A program made the position numbers and the translations under genes. The notes under the pieces are model-generated. The model was not told where the DNA came from and did no database searches. It worked only from the letters and a program-made list of their open reading frames with translations. From contig NZ_CP087138.1 of assembly GCF_021650705.1 (NCBI RefSeq), forward strand, positions 1,550,001 through 1,614,000: 64,000 nt of DNA, read 5' to 3'. The first letter of the stretch is position 1. The number at the start of each line of letters is the position of its first letter. This DNA comes from Pseudomonas sp. KNUC1026. Lineage in GTDB: Bacteria; Pseudomonadota; Gammaproteobacteria; Pseudomonadales; Pseudomonadaceae. Positions 16,805 to 26,000 of the stretch are shown here, in pieces.

Positions 16805-17832
16805 ATGCACGTCAAGAAATCTCTCGCCCTGGCCCTGTGCCTGGCCATCACCGGCTGCGCAAATACCCCGGACGCCAAGAACGGCAGTGCCAGCACCGGC
16901 CACAGCTGGTGGCCGTTCGGCGGCAATGAAAGCACCGCTGCCGCTGACAAGGGCGTTGGCAAGGACGTGCAGGCTGCAGTCAACGACCGTGTCGCCAAGG
17001 CCGATGCCAAGGCAGCTGCACCCGTTGCCGCACCGACTGCTGCCAGCGAAAGCCACTGGTGGTGGCCGTTCGGCGCCAGCGAAAGCGCCAAGGCAGACGA
17101 GGCCAAGCCTGCCGCAGCGGTTGCTGTGCCGAAGGTCGACCCGGCGGCTACCAAGGCGTTTCTCGACAAGTACGAGCCCAAGGTTCGTGAAGCGGTCAAA
17201 GGCACCAAGTTCCAGGTCGACCGTCGCGAAGACCTGTTGATCGTGACCGCGCCGGTCGATAGTTCCTTCAACCCCGATCGCCCGTCCATGTTGATGCCGA
17301 TTGTGCTCGGCCCGATCACCAACGTTGCCAAGCTGCTCGAGCCCGATCCCCAGGGTGCCATCCTGATCCTGGGCCATGCCGACAGCACCGGTGCTGCCGA
17401 TGCCAACAAGAAGCTGAGCCTGGAACGCGCTCAGTCGATCGCTGCGATCTTCCGCCTGAGCGGCCTCGAGCGTACTCGCCTGAGCTTGCGTGGCATGGGT
17501 TCGGTGATGCCGCGGGCCGCCAACGACAGCGTCGCTGGCCGTGCGCTGAACCGCCGCGTCGAAATGATCGTGACCCCGCAGAACACCATGATCGCGTTGA
17601 TGGCTCGCTATGACCTGCCACCGACCGCGCTGCCGCAGATGGTCGCCATGCAGGATGCCAAGGCCGAGCCTGAAGCGCCTGCCAAGCCCGCAGTGGCCGC
17701 CAAGAAGGCGCCTGCCGAAAAGCTCCGGCCAAAGCCACTGCCGCGAAAAAGCCAGCTGCCAGCACCACCAAGGCGCCGGCCAAGAAAGTCGCAGCCAAAA
17801 AGCCAGCCGCTGATCAGCAAGCGTCCAACTGA
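16805..17832 (+). CDS. OmpA-family lipoprotein with WWPFG repeats and Lys/Ala tail (frameshifted)
   Basis: A lipoprotein signal ends at ITGC. Two copies of a short tryptophan module ([11 protein letters not shown] and [11 protein letters not shown]) lie about 70 residues apart in an Ala/Lys-rich spacer. The OmpA domain follows ([24 protein letters not shown], then [12 protein letters not shown]). The tail is a histone-H1-like Lys/Ala/Pro repeat (AAKKPAA, APAKK). One base is missing near 17720. The corrected frame ends at the TGA at 17830-17832, giving about 342 residues; the uncorrected frame runs into pdxH. The gap to pdxH is 17 bases. Confidence 0.88.
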
Positions 17833-17849
17833 GCCAAGGAAAGCCCGGC

Positions 17850-18497
17850 ATGAGCCAGCCACTTGCGGACATGCGCCGTGACTACACCCGCGACGGCCTG
17901 AGCGAAATACAGGCCCCGGCCGAGCCCTTTGCGCTGTTCAGGCAATGGTTCGACGATGCGGTGAACACCGAGCAGCCGCCGGTGGAGGCCAACGCGATGA
18001 CCCTGGCCACCGTTGATGTCGAGGGACGGCCGCACTGCCGCGTGTTGCTGCTCAAGGCGCTGGACGATCAGGGCTTCACTTTCTTCACCAATTACCAGAG
18101 CGCCAAAGGCCAGCACCTGCTGGCCAACGGTTTCGCGGCAATGACGTTCTTCTGGCCAGCCCTGGAGCGCCAGGTGCGTATCGAGGGCAGGGCGCTGAAG
18201 GTCACGCCTGCCGAGTCCGATGCCTACTATCAGGTTCGCCCGCTGGGTAGCCGCCTGGGTGCATGGGCTTCGCCACAGAGCCAGGTGATCGAAGGGCGCG
18301 AGACGCTTGAGCACTTGCTCAAGGCCACCGAGGCGCGCTTCTCTGACAGCGCGCCGCATTGCCCTGAGCATTGGGGTGGTTATCGGCTGGTGCCGGATCG
18401 CATCGAATTCTGGCAGGGGCGGCCCAGCCGCTTGCACGACCGCCTCAACTATCGCCTGGTCAACGGCCACTGGTTGCGTGAGCGGCTGGCGCCCTGA
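17850..18497 (+). CDS. pdxH: Pyridoxamine/pyridoxine 5'-phosphate oxidase
   Basis: FMN enzyme that makes pyridoxal 5'-phosphate, the last step of vitamin B6 synthesis and salvage. It has 215 residues, normal length. Visible: [20 protein letters not shown] (FMN/phosphate site), [26 protein letters not shown], and the C-terminal signature [19 protein letters not shown] site lies before the ATG. Confidence 0.96.
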   Translation: MSQPLADMRRDYTRDGLSEIQAPAEPFALFRQWFDDAVNTEQPPVEANAMTLATVDVEGRPHCRVLLLKALDDQGFTFFTNYQSAKGQHLLANGFAAMTFFWPALERQVRIEGRALKVTPAESDAYYQVRPLGSRLGAWASPQSQVIEGRETLEHLLKATEARFSDSAPHCPEHWGGYRLVPDRIEFWQGRPSRLHDRLNYRLVNGHWLRERLAP

Positions 18498-18601
18498 GCC
18501 AGCTGTCTGCAACCTGAATAAATCATTATTAATACATATTGCCGCGTGACACTCCGGGGTTGATTGCGTCTAATGACGGTCAGTCCTACGGAGAGTGCTT
18601 C

Positions 18602-19063
18602 ATGCGTAAATCAGTATTGCTCGCCAGTTTCACTGCCTTTTCACTGCTGCTCGGGGGCTGCGCGTCCGACCTGTCGGGTGATGTCTATTCCCGCGACGAG
18701 GCTCGCCGCGTGCAAACCGTGCGTATGGGTACCATCGAGTCCCTGCGCCCTGTGCGTATCGAGGGCACCAAAAGCCCGATCGGTACTGGCGCCGGCGCTA
18801 TTGTCGGTGGTGTAGCGGGCTCGGCGGTCGGTGGTGGCCGTGGCAGCATCGTCGCTGCAGTGATCGGCGCCGTGGCGGGTGGTTTTGCCGGCTCCGCAGC
18901 CGAAGAGGGCATCACGCGTACGCAAGGCGTCGAGATCACCGTGCGTGAAGACGATGGCAGCATGCGCGCCTATGTTCAGCAGGTGCAGCCCAATGAGATC
19001 TTCCGCGTCGGCGAGCGCGTGCGCATCATGACCGTCGACGGCACCAGCCGCGTCAGCCACTGA
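18602..19063 (+). CDS. Glycine-zipper 2TM outer-membrane lipoprotein (SlyB/Pcp-like)
   Basis: The protein has 153 residues. The lipoprotein signal ends at LLGGC. A glycine zipper (GTGAGAIVGGVAGSAVGGG and AAVIGAVAGGFAGSAAEEG) forms the Rick_17kDa/SlyB-type domain. A C-terminal beta domain follows (EITVREDDGSMRAYVQQ). Relatives are peptidoglycan-associated and help outer-membrane integrity. AT-rich promoter sequence (TAATACAT region near 18530) lies upstream. Confidence 0.88.
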   Translation: MRKSVLLASFTAFSLLLGGCASDLSGDVYSRDEARRVQTVRMGTIESLRPVRIEGTKSPIGTGAGAIVGGVAGSAVGGGRGSIVAAVIGAVAGGFAGSAAEEGITRTQGVEITVREDDGSMRAYVQQVQPNEIFRVGERVRIMTVDGTSRVSH

Positions 19064-19099
19064 TGCCACTCGGCGCCGCCAGCCGGCGCCCCGCTTCGT

Positions 19100-20264
19100 T
19101 CAGGCTCGGCGCGATGCCAGCCTGACCACTGCGTAGCCAAGCACTGCCGCAATGCATGAGCCTGCGAGAATGCCCATGCGATCCTCGCCTGCGTAAGAGC
19201 TGTTGGCCGGGTCGAAGGCCAGTGAACCTACGAAAATGCTCATGGTGAAGCCGATACCGCACAGGATCGCCACCCCCAGCAATTGCCCCCAGTTGGCCCC
19301 CTCCGGCAAGCGCGCCAGGCCCAGGCGGATTGCCATCCATGTCAGGCCCAAAACTCCCACCGTCTTGCCCAGCACCAGCCCCAGTGCGATGCCGAACGGC
19401 ACGCCATGGGTAAAGCTTTCAGCACTCATGCCGGCCAGGGAAATGCCTGCGTTGGAAAAAGCGAACAAGGGCAGGATGCCGTAGGCCACCCAGCGGGTGC
19501 AGGGCATGTTCGAGATGCAGCAGAGGTTGCCGGGGCGTACGCAGCGGAATGAAGAACGCCAGTGCCACACCTGCAAGCGTTGCGTGCACGCCACTTTTAA
19601 GCACGCACACCCAAAGCACCGCCCCCACGATCAGGTAAGGTGCCAGGCGCGTCACGCCCAGGCGGTTCAGCACCAGCAGCAATGCCAGGCAACCGCCGGC
19701 CATTGCCAGGGCGCCGCCGGCGAGGCTGCTGGTATAGAACAGCGCGATGATCACGATGGCGCCCAGGTCGTCGATGATCGCCAGCGTCATCAGAAACAAC
19801 TTGAGCGAGGCGGGCACACGCTTGCCCAGCAGAGCCAGCACGCCCAGGGCGAAAGCGATGTCTGTGGCGGTGGGGATGGCCCAGCCCGCCAGCGCGGCGG
19901 GGTCGTGGCGGTTGATTGCGGCATAGATCAAGGCGGGTACCAGCATACCGCCTACCGCTGCTGTGCCGGGCAGCGCCACTTGCGATACGTTGGATAACTG
20001 CCCTTGCAGGACCTCGCGTTTGATCTCCAGCCCGATCAGCAGGAAAAACAGCGCCATCAGCAGGTCATTGATCCACAGTAAGGCAGGCTTGTCGATGTTC
20101 AGCGGCCCCAGGCGCAGTTGCACCGGAGCGTCGAGAAAACCCTGATAAAGCCCGGAAAGGGGAGAATTATTGATGCACAGCGCCAGAATGGCAGCGGCAA
20201 TGAGCATCAGGCCGCTGGCGGCCTCGAGCTGGAAAAATCGCGCGAGCGAGTGGCGCAGAGCCAT
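19100..20264 (-). CDS. nhaA: Na+/H+ antiporter NhaA (frameshifted)
   Basis: Inner-membrane antiporter exporting Na+ or Li+ in exchange for protons. Typical segments are visible: [35 protein letters not shown], the ion-binding aspartate pair in [17 protein letters not shown], and the late [16 protein letters not shown]. One extra C near 19493 splits the frame after LEHALHP; removing it gives about 387 residues. The ATG at 20264 has GGGAGG directly upstream, inside a stem described separately. Confidence 0.93.
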
Positions 20265-20354
20265 GGGTAGCCTCCCTTGGGGCGGGGCGAAGGAGGCATA
20301 CCCTAACTGCGGCGCCGGCAGTGGGAACAAAAACTATATTCTTTTGGAATATAG
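20265..20354 (-). promoter_or_regulatory. Structured nhaA leader; candidate riboswitch-like element
   Basis: On the nhaA messenger, 20303-20292 pairs with 20276-20265 (5 bp, one bulge, 6-7 bp). This closes a stem that contains the GGGAGG ribosome-binding site and ends at the start codon. A second hairpin, ACTGC-N7-GCAGT with an inner GGCGCC, lies at 20306-20322. A third, CTATATTC-N5-GAATATAG, lies at 20334-20354. Known nhaA-I RNAs (Li+/Na+-sensing class) occur upstream of nhaA genes; whether this is one cannot be decided by eye. Confidence 0.5.
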
Positions 20355-20437
20355 GAGATGTACTGATTCCCTGTTTGGGGGGAGGCGTGCTTGTATCTCA
20401 GTTTGTTTCAGTTTGTTTCGTTATAAAAATGCAATGA

Positions 20438-20908
20438 TCAGCCGAAGCGCACCGGAGGTAGCTCGGTCAGCCTTACCGTTTGCTGCTTGCGCGGAGCGAG
20501 AATCTCGGCCACGCCATCGACGACACGCTCGTCGTTCTGGTTGTAGACCTGGGTGGCGATACGCACCTTGAATTTCGGCAGCTTCTCGAGAATCTCCAGG
20601 CGTACGGTGAGGGTGTCGCCCAACTTGACCGGTTTTTCGAAACTCATCTGCTGGCCCAGGTAAATGGTGCCAGGGCCGGGCAACTCGCACGCTACCGCAG
20701 CGCTGATCAATGCCCCGCTGAACATGCCGTGTGCAATGCGCTGCCGGAAAGGGGTGCGGGCCGCGAATTCGGCATCCAGATGCACCGGATTGTGATCGCC
20801 GCTCATGGCCGCGAACAGCTGGATGTCGCGCTCCTCGACGGTCTTGCTGTAGGTAGCGGTCTGGCCAACTTCCAGAGCATCGTAGGGCGTGTTGGTGACT
20901 TCGGTCAT
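20438..20908 (-). CDS. phaJ1: (R)-specific enoyl-CoA hydratase, MaoC family
   Basis: Hydrates trans-2-enoyl-CoA to (R)-3-hydroxyacyl-CoA, linking beta-oxidation to polyhydroxyalkanoate synthesis. The 156 residues have the hot-dog MaoC motif AAMSGDHNPVHLDAEFA with the catalytic Asp/His, then RIAHGMFSGALIS. N- and C-terminal signatures (YDALEVGQ, LTELPPV) match the P. aeruginosa PhaJ1 protein as I recall it. It is divergent from fadD1, whose product supplies acyl-CoA. Confidence 0.88.
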   Translation of the reverse strand: MTEVTNTPYDALEVGQTATYSKTVEERDIQLFAAMSGDHNPVHLDAEFAARTPFRQRIAHGMFSGALISAAVACELPGPGTIYLGQQMSFEKPVKLGDTLTVRLEILEKLPKFKVRIATQVYNQNDERVVDGVAEILAPRKQQTVRLTELPPVRFG

Positions 20909-21236
20909 CGCGGGGGCTAATCCTTGGTTATTGAAGGGGTAATTGTACCGATTCGTTGCGCGGGCAGGGTGAAAACGCCGGAAGATGTGCCCAGAAAACG
21001 TCCGTCTGCCAGGTTGCCTCCGCTCAGGCCCGCGCCAGAGCCATCAAACCTCTGTCGAGCAAAGACTCTAATGATGACCGTGAAATCATTGCTGGTTCTG
21101 TTAGTGACCCATAAGCAACCCTTAGCACCTAGGCGGGTGTGGGCAAAACTGCTAATCTCGGCGCGCTTTGCCCAGATCAATAAAACCGCAGCCGATGCGG
21201 TACCCCAGCGCGAGTACGGAAAGGAGCAGGTTTTCC
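20909..21236. promoter_or_regulatory. Divergent phaJ1/fadD1 intergenic region
   Basis: This gene-free stretch of 328 bases lies between the two divergent starts. I looked for PsrA-like GAAAC-N4-GTTTC sites and found none convincing. A good ribosome-binding site (AAAGGAGC) precedes fadD1. No ORF with a ribosome-binding site and no clear hairpin stands out. Confidence 0.4.
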
Positions 21237-22934
21237 ATGGTTGAAGATTTCTGGATGGACAAGTACCCGGCCGGCGTGCCAACGCACATCGACCCCGACC
21301 AGTACCCCAACGTCCAGGCCGTGCTCAAGGCATCGTGCGAGCGCTTTGCCCAGCAACCGGCATTCAGCAGCATGGGCAAAACCCTGACCTACGCCGACCT
21401 CTATCGGCTTTCCGGCGCTTTCGCCGCCTGGCTGCAGCAGCACACCGACCTCAAGCCCGGTGATCGCATCGCGGTACAGCTGCCCAACCTCTTGCAATAC
21501 CCGGTGGTGGTGTTCGGTGCGATCCGCGCCGGCCTGATCGTGGTCAACACCAACCCGCTCTACACCGCCCGCGAAATGGAACACCAGTTCAACGACTCCG
21601 GTGCCAAGGCGCTGGTGTGCCTGGCGAACATGGCGCACCTGGCTCAAGCCGTAGTGCCCAAGACCCAGGTCAAGCATGTGATCGTGACCGAGGTCGGCGA
21701 CCTGCTGTCGCCCTTCAAGCGTGTACTGGTCAACGCCGTGGTGCGTTATGTAAAGAAGATGGTCCCGGCCTACCACCTGCCGCGTGCGGTGCGGCTCAAC
21801 CAGGTACTTGCCCAAGGCGCTGGCCGTTCGGTCAACGAAGCGGTGCCGGCAGGCGCCGACGTCGCCGTGCTGCAATACACCGGCGGCACCACGGGCGTGG
21901 CCAAGGGCGCGATGCTCACCCACCGCAACCTGGTCGCCAACATGCTGCAGTGCAAGGCGCTGATGGGCGCCAACCTGGATGAAGGCCGTGAAGTGATCAT
22001 CACGCCGCTGCCGCTGTACCACATCTACGCCTTCACCTTTCATTGCATGGCGATGATGCTGATGGGCAATCACAACGTGCTGATCAGCAACCCCCGCGAC
22101 CTGGCGGCCACCACCAAGGAGCTCGCGCGCTGGAAGTTCAACGCCTTCGTGGGCTTGAACACCCTGTTCGTGGCGCTGTGCAACAACGCCGAGTTCCGCA
22201 AGCTCGACTTTTCCAGCCTGAAGGTCACGCTCTCTGGCGGCATGGCCTTGCAGCAATCGGTGGCCGAGCGCTGGCGCGAAGTCACCGGTTGCGCCATCTG
22301 CGAAGGCTACGGCATGACCGAAACCAGCCCGGTGGCCACGGTCAACCCGCGCGAGCATATCCAGATCGGCACCATCGGCATCCCGGTGCCGTCCACCCAG
22401 TGCAAGGTGATCGGCGAGCAGGGCCAGGAATTGGGCTTCGACGAGGCCGGCGAGCTCTGCGTCAAGGGCCCGCAGGTGATGAAAGGCTACTGGCAGCGTG
22501 CCGAGGCCACCGCCGAGATGCTCGACGGCGAAGGCTGGCTCAAGACCGGTGATATCGCGGTCATCCAGCCCGATGGCTACATTCGCATCGTCGATCGCAA
22601 GAAAGACATGATCCTGGTCAGCGGCTTCAACGTGTACCCCAATGAACTCGAAGACGTGCTCGTAACATTGCCTGGCGTGATGCAGTGCGCGGCAATCGGC
22701 ATTCCGGACGAAAAAAGTGGCGAGCTGATCAAGGTTTTCGTGGTGATCCGCCCGGGTGCTTCGCTCACCAAGGAGCAGGTGATCGACCACATGCGCGCCA
22801 ACCTCACCGGTTACAAGGTGCCCAAGGCCGTGGAGTTTCGCGAGTCGCTGCCCACCACCAACGTGGGCAAGATCCTGCGCCGCGAGCTGCGTGACGAAGA
22901 ACTGCGCAAACTGGGCCTGAAGAAAACCGCCTGA
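21237..22934 (+). CDS. fadD1: Long-chain fatty acid-CoA ligase FadD1
   Basis: Activates fatty acids to acyl-CoA at the inner membrane. The protein has 565 residues. Adenylate-forming motifs: YTGGTTGVAKGAMLTH (P-loop), GYGMTETSP, GWLKTGDIA and the FACS segment DRKKDMILVSGFNVYPNE; the final motif is TNVGKILRREL. The N terminus VEDFWMDKYPAGV resembles FadD1 rather than FadD2 of P. aeruginosa. ATG 21237 has AAGGAGC 11 bases upstream. Confidence 0.93.
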   Translation: MVEDFWMDKYPAGVPTHIDPDQYPNVQAVLKASCERFAQQPAFSSMGKTLTYADLYRLSGAFAAWLQQHTDLKPGDRIAVQLPNLLQYPVVVFGAIRAGLIVVNTNPLYTAREMEHQFNDSGAKALVCLANMAHLAQAVVPKTQVKHVIVTEVGDLLSPFKRVLVNAVVRYVKKMVPAYHLPRAVRLNQVLAQGAGRSVNEAVPAGADVAVLQYTGGTTGVAKGAMLTHRNLVANMLQCKALMGANLDEGREVIITPLPLYHIYAFTFHCMAMMLMGNHNVLISNPRDLAATTKELARWKFNAFVGLNTLFVALCNNAEFRKLDFSSLKVTLSGGMALQQSVAERWREVTGCAICEGYGMTETSPVATVNPREHIQIGTIGIPVPSTQCKVIGEQGQELGFDEAGELCVKGPQVMKGYWQRAEATAEMLDGEGWLKTGDIAVIQPDGYIRIVDRKKDMILVSGFNVYPNELEDVLVTLPGVMQCAAIGIPDEKSGELIKVFVVIRPGASLTKEQVIDHMRANLTGYKVPKAVEFRESLPTTNVGKILRRELRDEELRKLGLKKTA

Positions 22935-22943
22935 CGGCCTGTG

Positions 22944-22968
22944 CCACGGCAGCCCCGTGCTGCCGTGG
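22944..22968 (+). terminator. Hairpin after fadD1
   Basis: A perfect 10-base stem (CCACGGCAGC with GCTGCCGTGG) with a five-base loop begins nine bases past the fadD1 stop. No U tract follows, so it may stabilise the 3' end or act only weakly as a terminator. Confidence 0.5.
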
Positions 22969-23026
22969 CCGGCCAAATCTGCGACAATCGCCGGCTTGCT
23001 CTGTAGTGAAGCCGTTGCGCGCCCTG

Positions 23027-26000
23027 ATGACCGATCAAGCCCCGTCTCTCGACACCCTGCTGAAAAACCTCGACCAGGCCCAGAACGCCGACCGCCATCG
23101 CTTGCGCCGGCAGTTGCACGAATTGCGCAAAAATCCTGACCCGCAGCGCCTGGCCCAGTGGCTGGAGCGGTTCCAGGCTTCGTGCGCACTGGTCGAGCAG
23201 CGCCGTGCCAGCGTGCCGGCCATCCGCTACGACGATCAGCTCCCCATCGCCGCCAGGCGCGACGAAATCAAGAAGGTGCTGGCCGAGCACCAGGTGGTGG
23301 TGATCGCTGGCGAAACCGGCTCGGGCAAAACCACCCAGTTGCCGAAGATCTGCCTGGAGCTGGGGCGTGGCCAGTTCGGCCTGATCGCCCACACCCAGCC
23401 ACGGCGTATCGCCGCGCGCAGCGTGGCGGCGCGGGTTGCCGAGGAGCTGGGCTCGCCGCTGGGGCAATTGGTGGGTTACCAGGTGCGGTTCGAGGACCAG
23501 ACCGGCCCGCAGAGCCTGGTCAAGCTGATGACCGACGGTATTCTGCTGGCAGAGACCCAGCACGACCGCTTCCTTGAGCGCTACGACACCATCATCGTCG
23601 ACGAGGCGCACGAACGCAGCCTCAATATCGATTTTCTGCTGGGCTACCTGAAAACCCTGCTGCCGCGCCGGCCTGATCTGAAGCTGATCATCACCTCGGC
23701 CACCATCGACCTGGAACGTTTCTCCAAGCACTTTGGCGATGCGCCGATCATTGAGGTTTCCGGCCGTACCTACCCGGTGGACACCTGGTATCGCCCGCTG
23801 GTACGCGAGCAGGACGAAGACGGCAACGCGGTGGAAGATGACCTGTCGGTCGACCAGGGCATCCTCGCCGCGCTGGACGAGATCGCCGCCCATGAGCGCA
23901 ACGAGCGCAAGGGGCCGGGCGATGTGCTGGTATTCCTGCCGGGCGAGCGGGAGATTCGCGACGCCGCCGAAATGCTGCGCAAGGCGCAATTGCGCCATAC
24001 CGAGATACTGCCGCTGTACGCGCGCCTGTCGCCCTCCGAGCAGCAGCGCATCTTCCAGAGCCACCCGGGGCGGCGCGTGGTGCTGGCCACCAACGTCGCG
24101 GAAACCTCGCTCACAGTGCCCGGCATTCGCTACGTGATCGACAGCGGTACTGCGCGCATCAGCCGCTACAGCTACCGCGCCAAGGTGCAACGCCTGCCGA
24201 TCGAGGCGGTGTCCCAGGCCAGCGCCAACCAGCGCAAGGGTCGTTGCGGCCGGGTAGAGCCGGGGATCTGCATCCGCCTGTACAGCGAAGACGATTTCAA
24301 CGCCCGGCCCACCTTCACCGACCCGGAGATCCTGCGCACCAACCTGGCGGCGGTGATCCTGCAGATGCTGCACCTGCGCCTGGGCGAGATCGATGCCTTC
24401 CCCTTCATCGAGCCGCCGGACGGCAAGGCCATCAGCGATGGCTTCAACCTGTTGCAGGAGCTGTGCGCGGTCAACCGCGAGCAGCAACTTACCCCGTTGG
24501 GCCGGCAGTTGGCTCGCCTGCCGATCGACCCGCGGCTGGGCCGCATGCTGCTGGAAGGCACCAGGCAGGGCAGCCTCGCCGAGGTGCTGATCGTCGCCAG
24601 TGCGCTGTCGGTGCAGGACCCGCGTGAGCGCCCGGCCGAGCGCCAGCAGGCTGCCGACCAGGCCCATGCGCAATGGAAGGACCCGGATTCGGACTTCGCC
24701 GCGCTGGTCAATCTCTGGAACGGTTTCGAGGAGCAGCGCCAGGCACTGGGCTCCAACGCCTTGCGCAATTGGTGCCGCAAGCACTTCCTCAATTACCTGC
24801 GCATGCGCGAATGGCGCGACGCCCACCGCCAATTGGCGTTGATCAGCCGCGAACTGCAATTGAAGGTAAACCCCGAGCCTGCCGATTACCCGCGCCTGCA
24901 CAAGGCGGTGCTGGCCGGCCTGCTCAGCCAGATCGGCCAGAAGACCGAGGAAGGCGACTACCTGGGCGCCCGCCAGCGGCGTTTCTGGGTGCACCCATCC
25001 TCCGGCATCGGCCGCAAGCGCCCGCAGTGGATCATGGCTGCCGAGCTGGTCGAAACCACCAAGCTCTATGCGCGCATGGTCGCCAAGATCGACTCCCAGT
25101 GGCTGGAGCCGCTGGCCGCGCACCTGATCAAGACCAACCACTTCGAGCCGCACTGGGAGAAAAAGCGCGGCCAGGTGGTAGCCTTCGAGCAGGTGACGCT
25201 GTATGGCCTGATCATCATCGGCCGCCGGCCGGTGCATTACGGCCCGGTGGACCCGGTAGTGTCGCGCGAGCTGTTCATCCGCGAAGGCCTGGTGCGTGGC
25301 GACATCCAGTCCCGCGCCCGGTGCCTGGCGGCCAACCGCGCGTTGCTCGAGCAGCTCGACGAGCTGGAGGCCAAGGCGCGCCGGCGCGACATCCTCGCTG
25401 ATGAAGAAACCCTCTACGCCTACTACGAGGCGCGCCTGCCGGCAGACATCCACCAGGCCGCCACCTTCGATGCCTGGTACCGCGTCCAGAGCCAGAAGAA
25501 CCCGCAGCTGCTGATCATGCAGCCCGAGGATGTGCTGGCCCGTGACGCCAATGAAGTGACCGCGGCGCAATACCCGGATGTGCTGCGGCTGGGGGAGCTG
25601 AGCCTGCCGCTGAGCTATCACTTCGAGCCGAATCATCCACGCGATGGCGTCACCGTGCGCGTGCCTGCGCCGCTGCTGCCGGCGCTGCCCGGCGAGCGCC
25701 TGGAGTGGCTGGTGCCGGGCCTGCTGGAGGCCAAGAGCATCGCGCTGGTGCGCAACCTGCCCAAGGCGCTGCGCAAGAACTTCGTGCCGGTCCCGGACTT
25801 CGTCAAGGCTTCGCTGGAGCGCATGGTGTTCGCCGAAGGCGCCTTGCCCCAGGCGCTGGGTGCACAACTATTGCGTATGACCGGCGCACGGGTGAGCGAC
25901 GAGGCGTGGGCCGAAGCCGCGAGCCTGGTGGAGCCTCACCTGAAGATGAACATCGAAGTGGTCGACGGTAAAGGCCGGCCACTGGGTGAGGGCCGTGACC

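Noticed and set aside
20909..21236. PsrA operator before fadD1
   Set aside because: No convincing GAAAC-N4-GTTTC match; only scattered partial bits.
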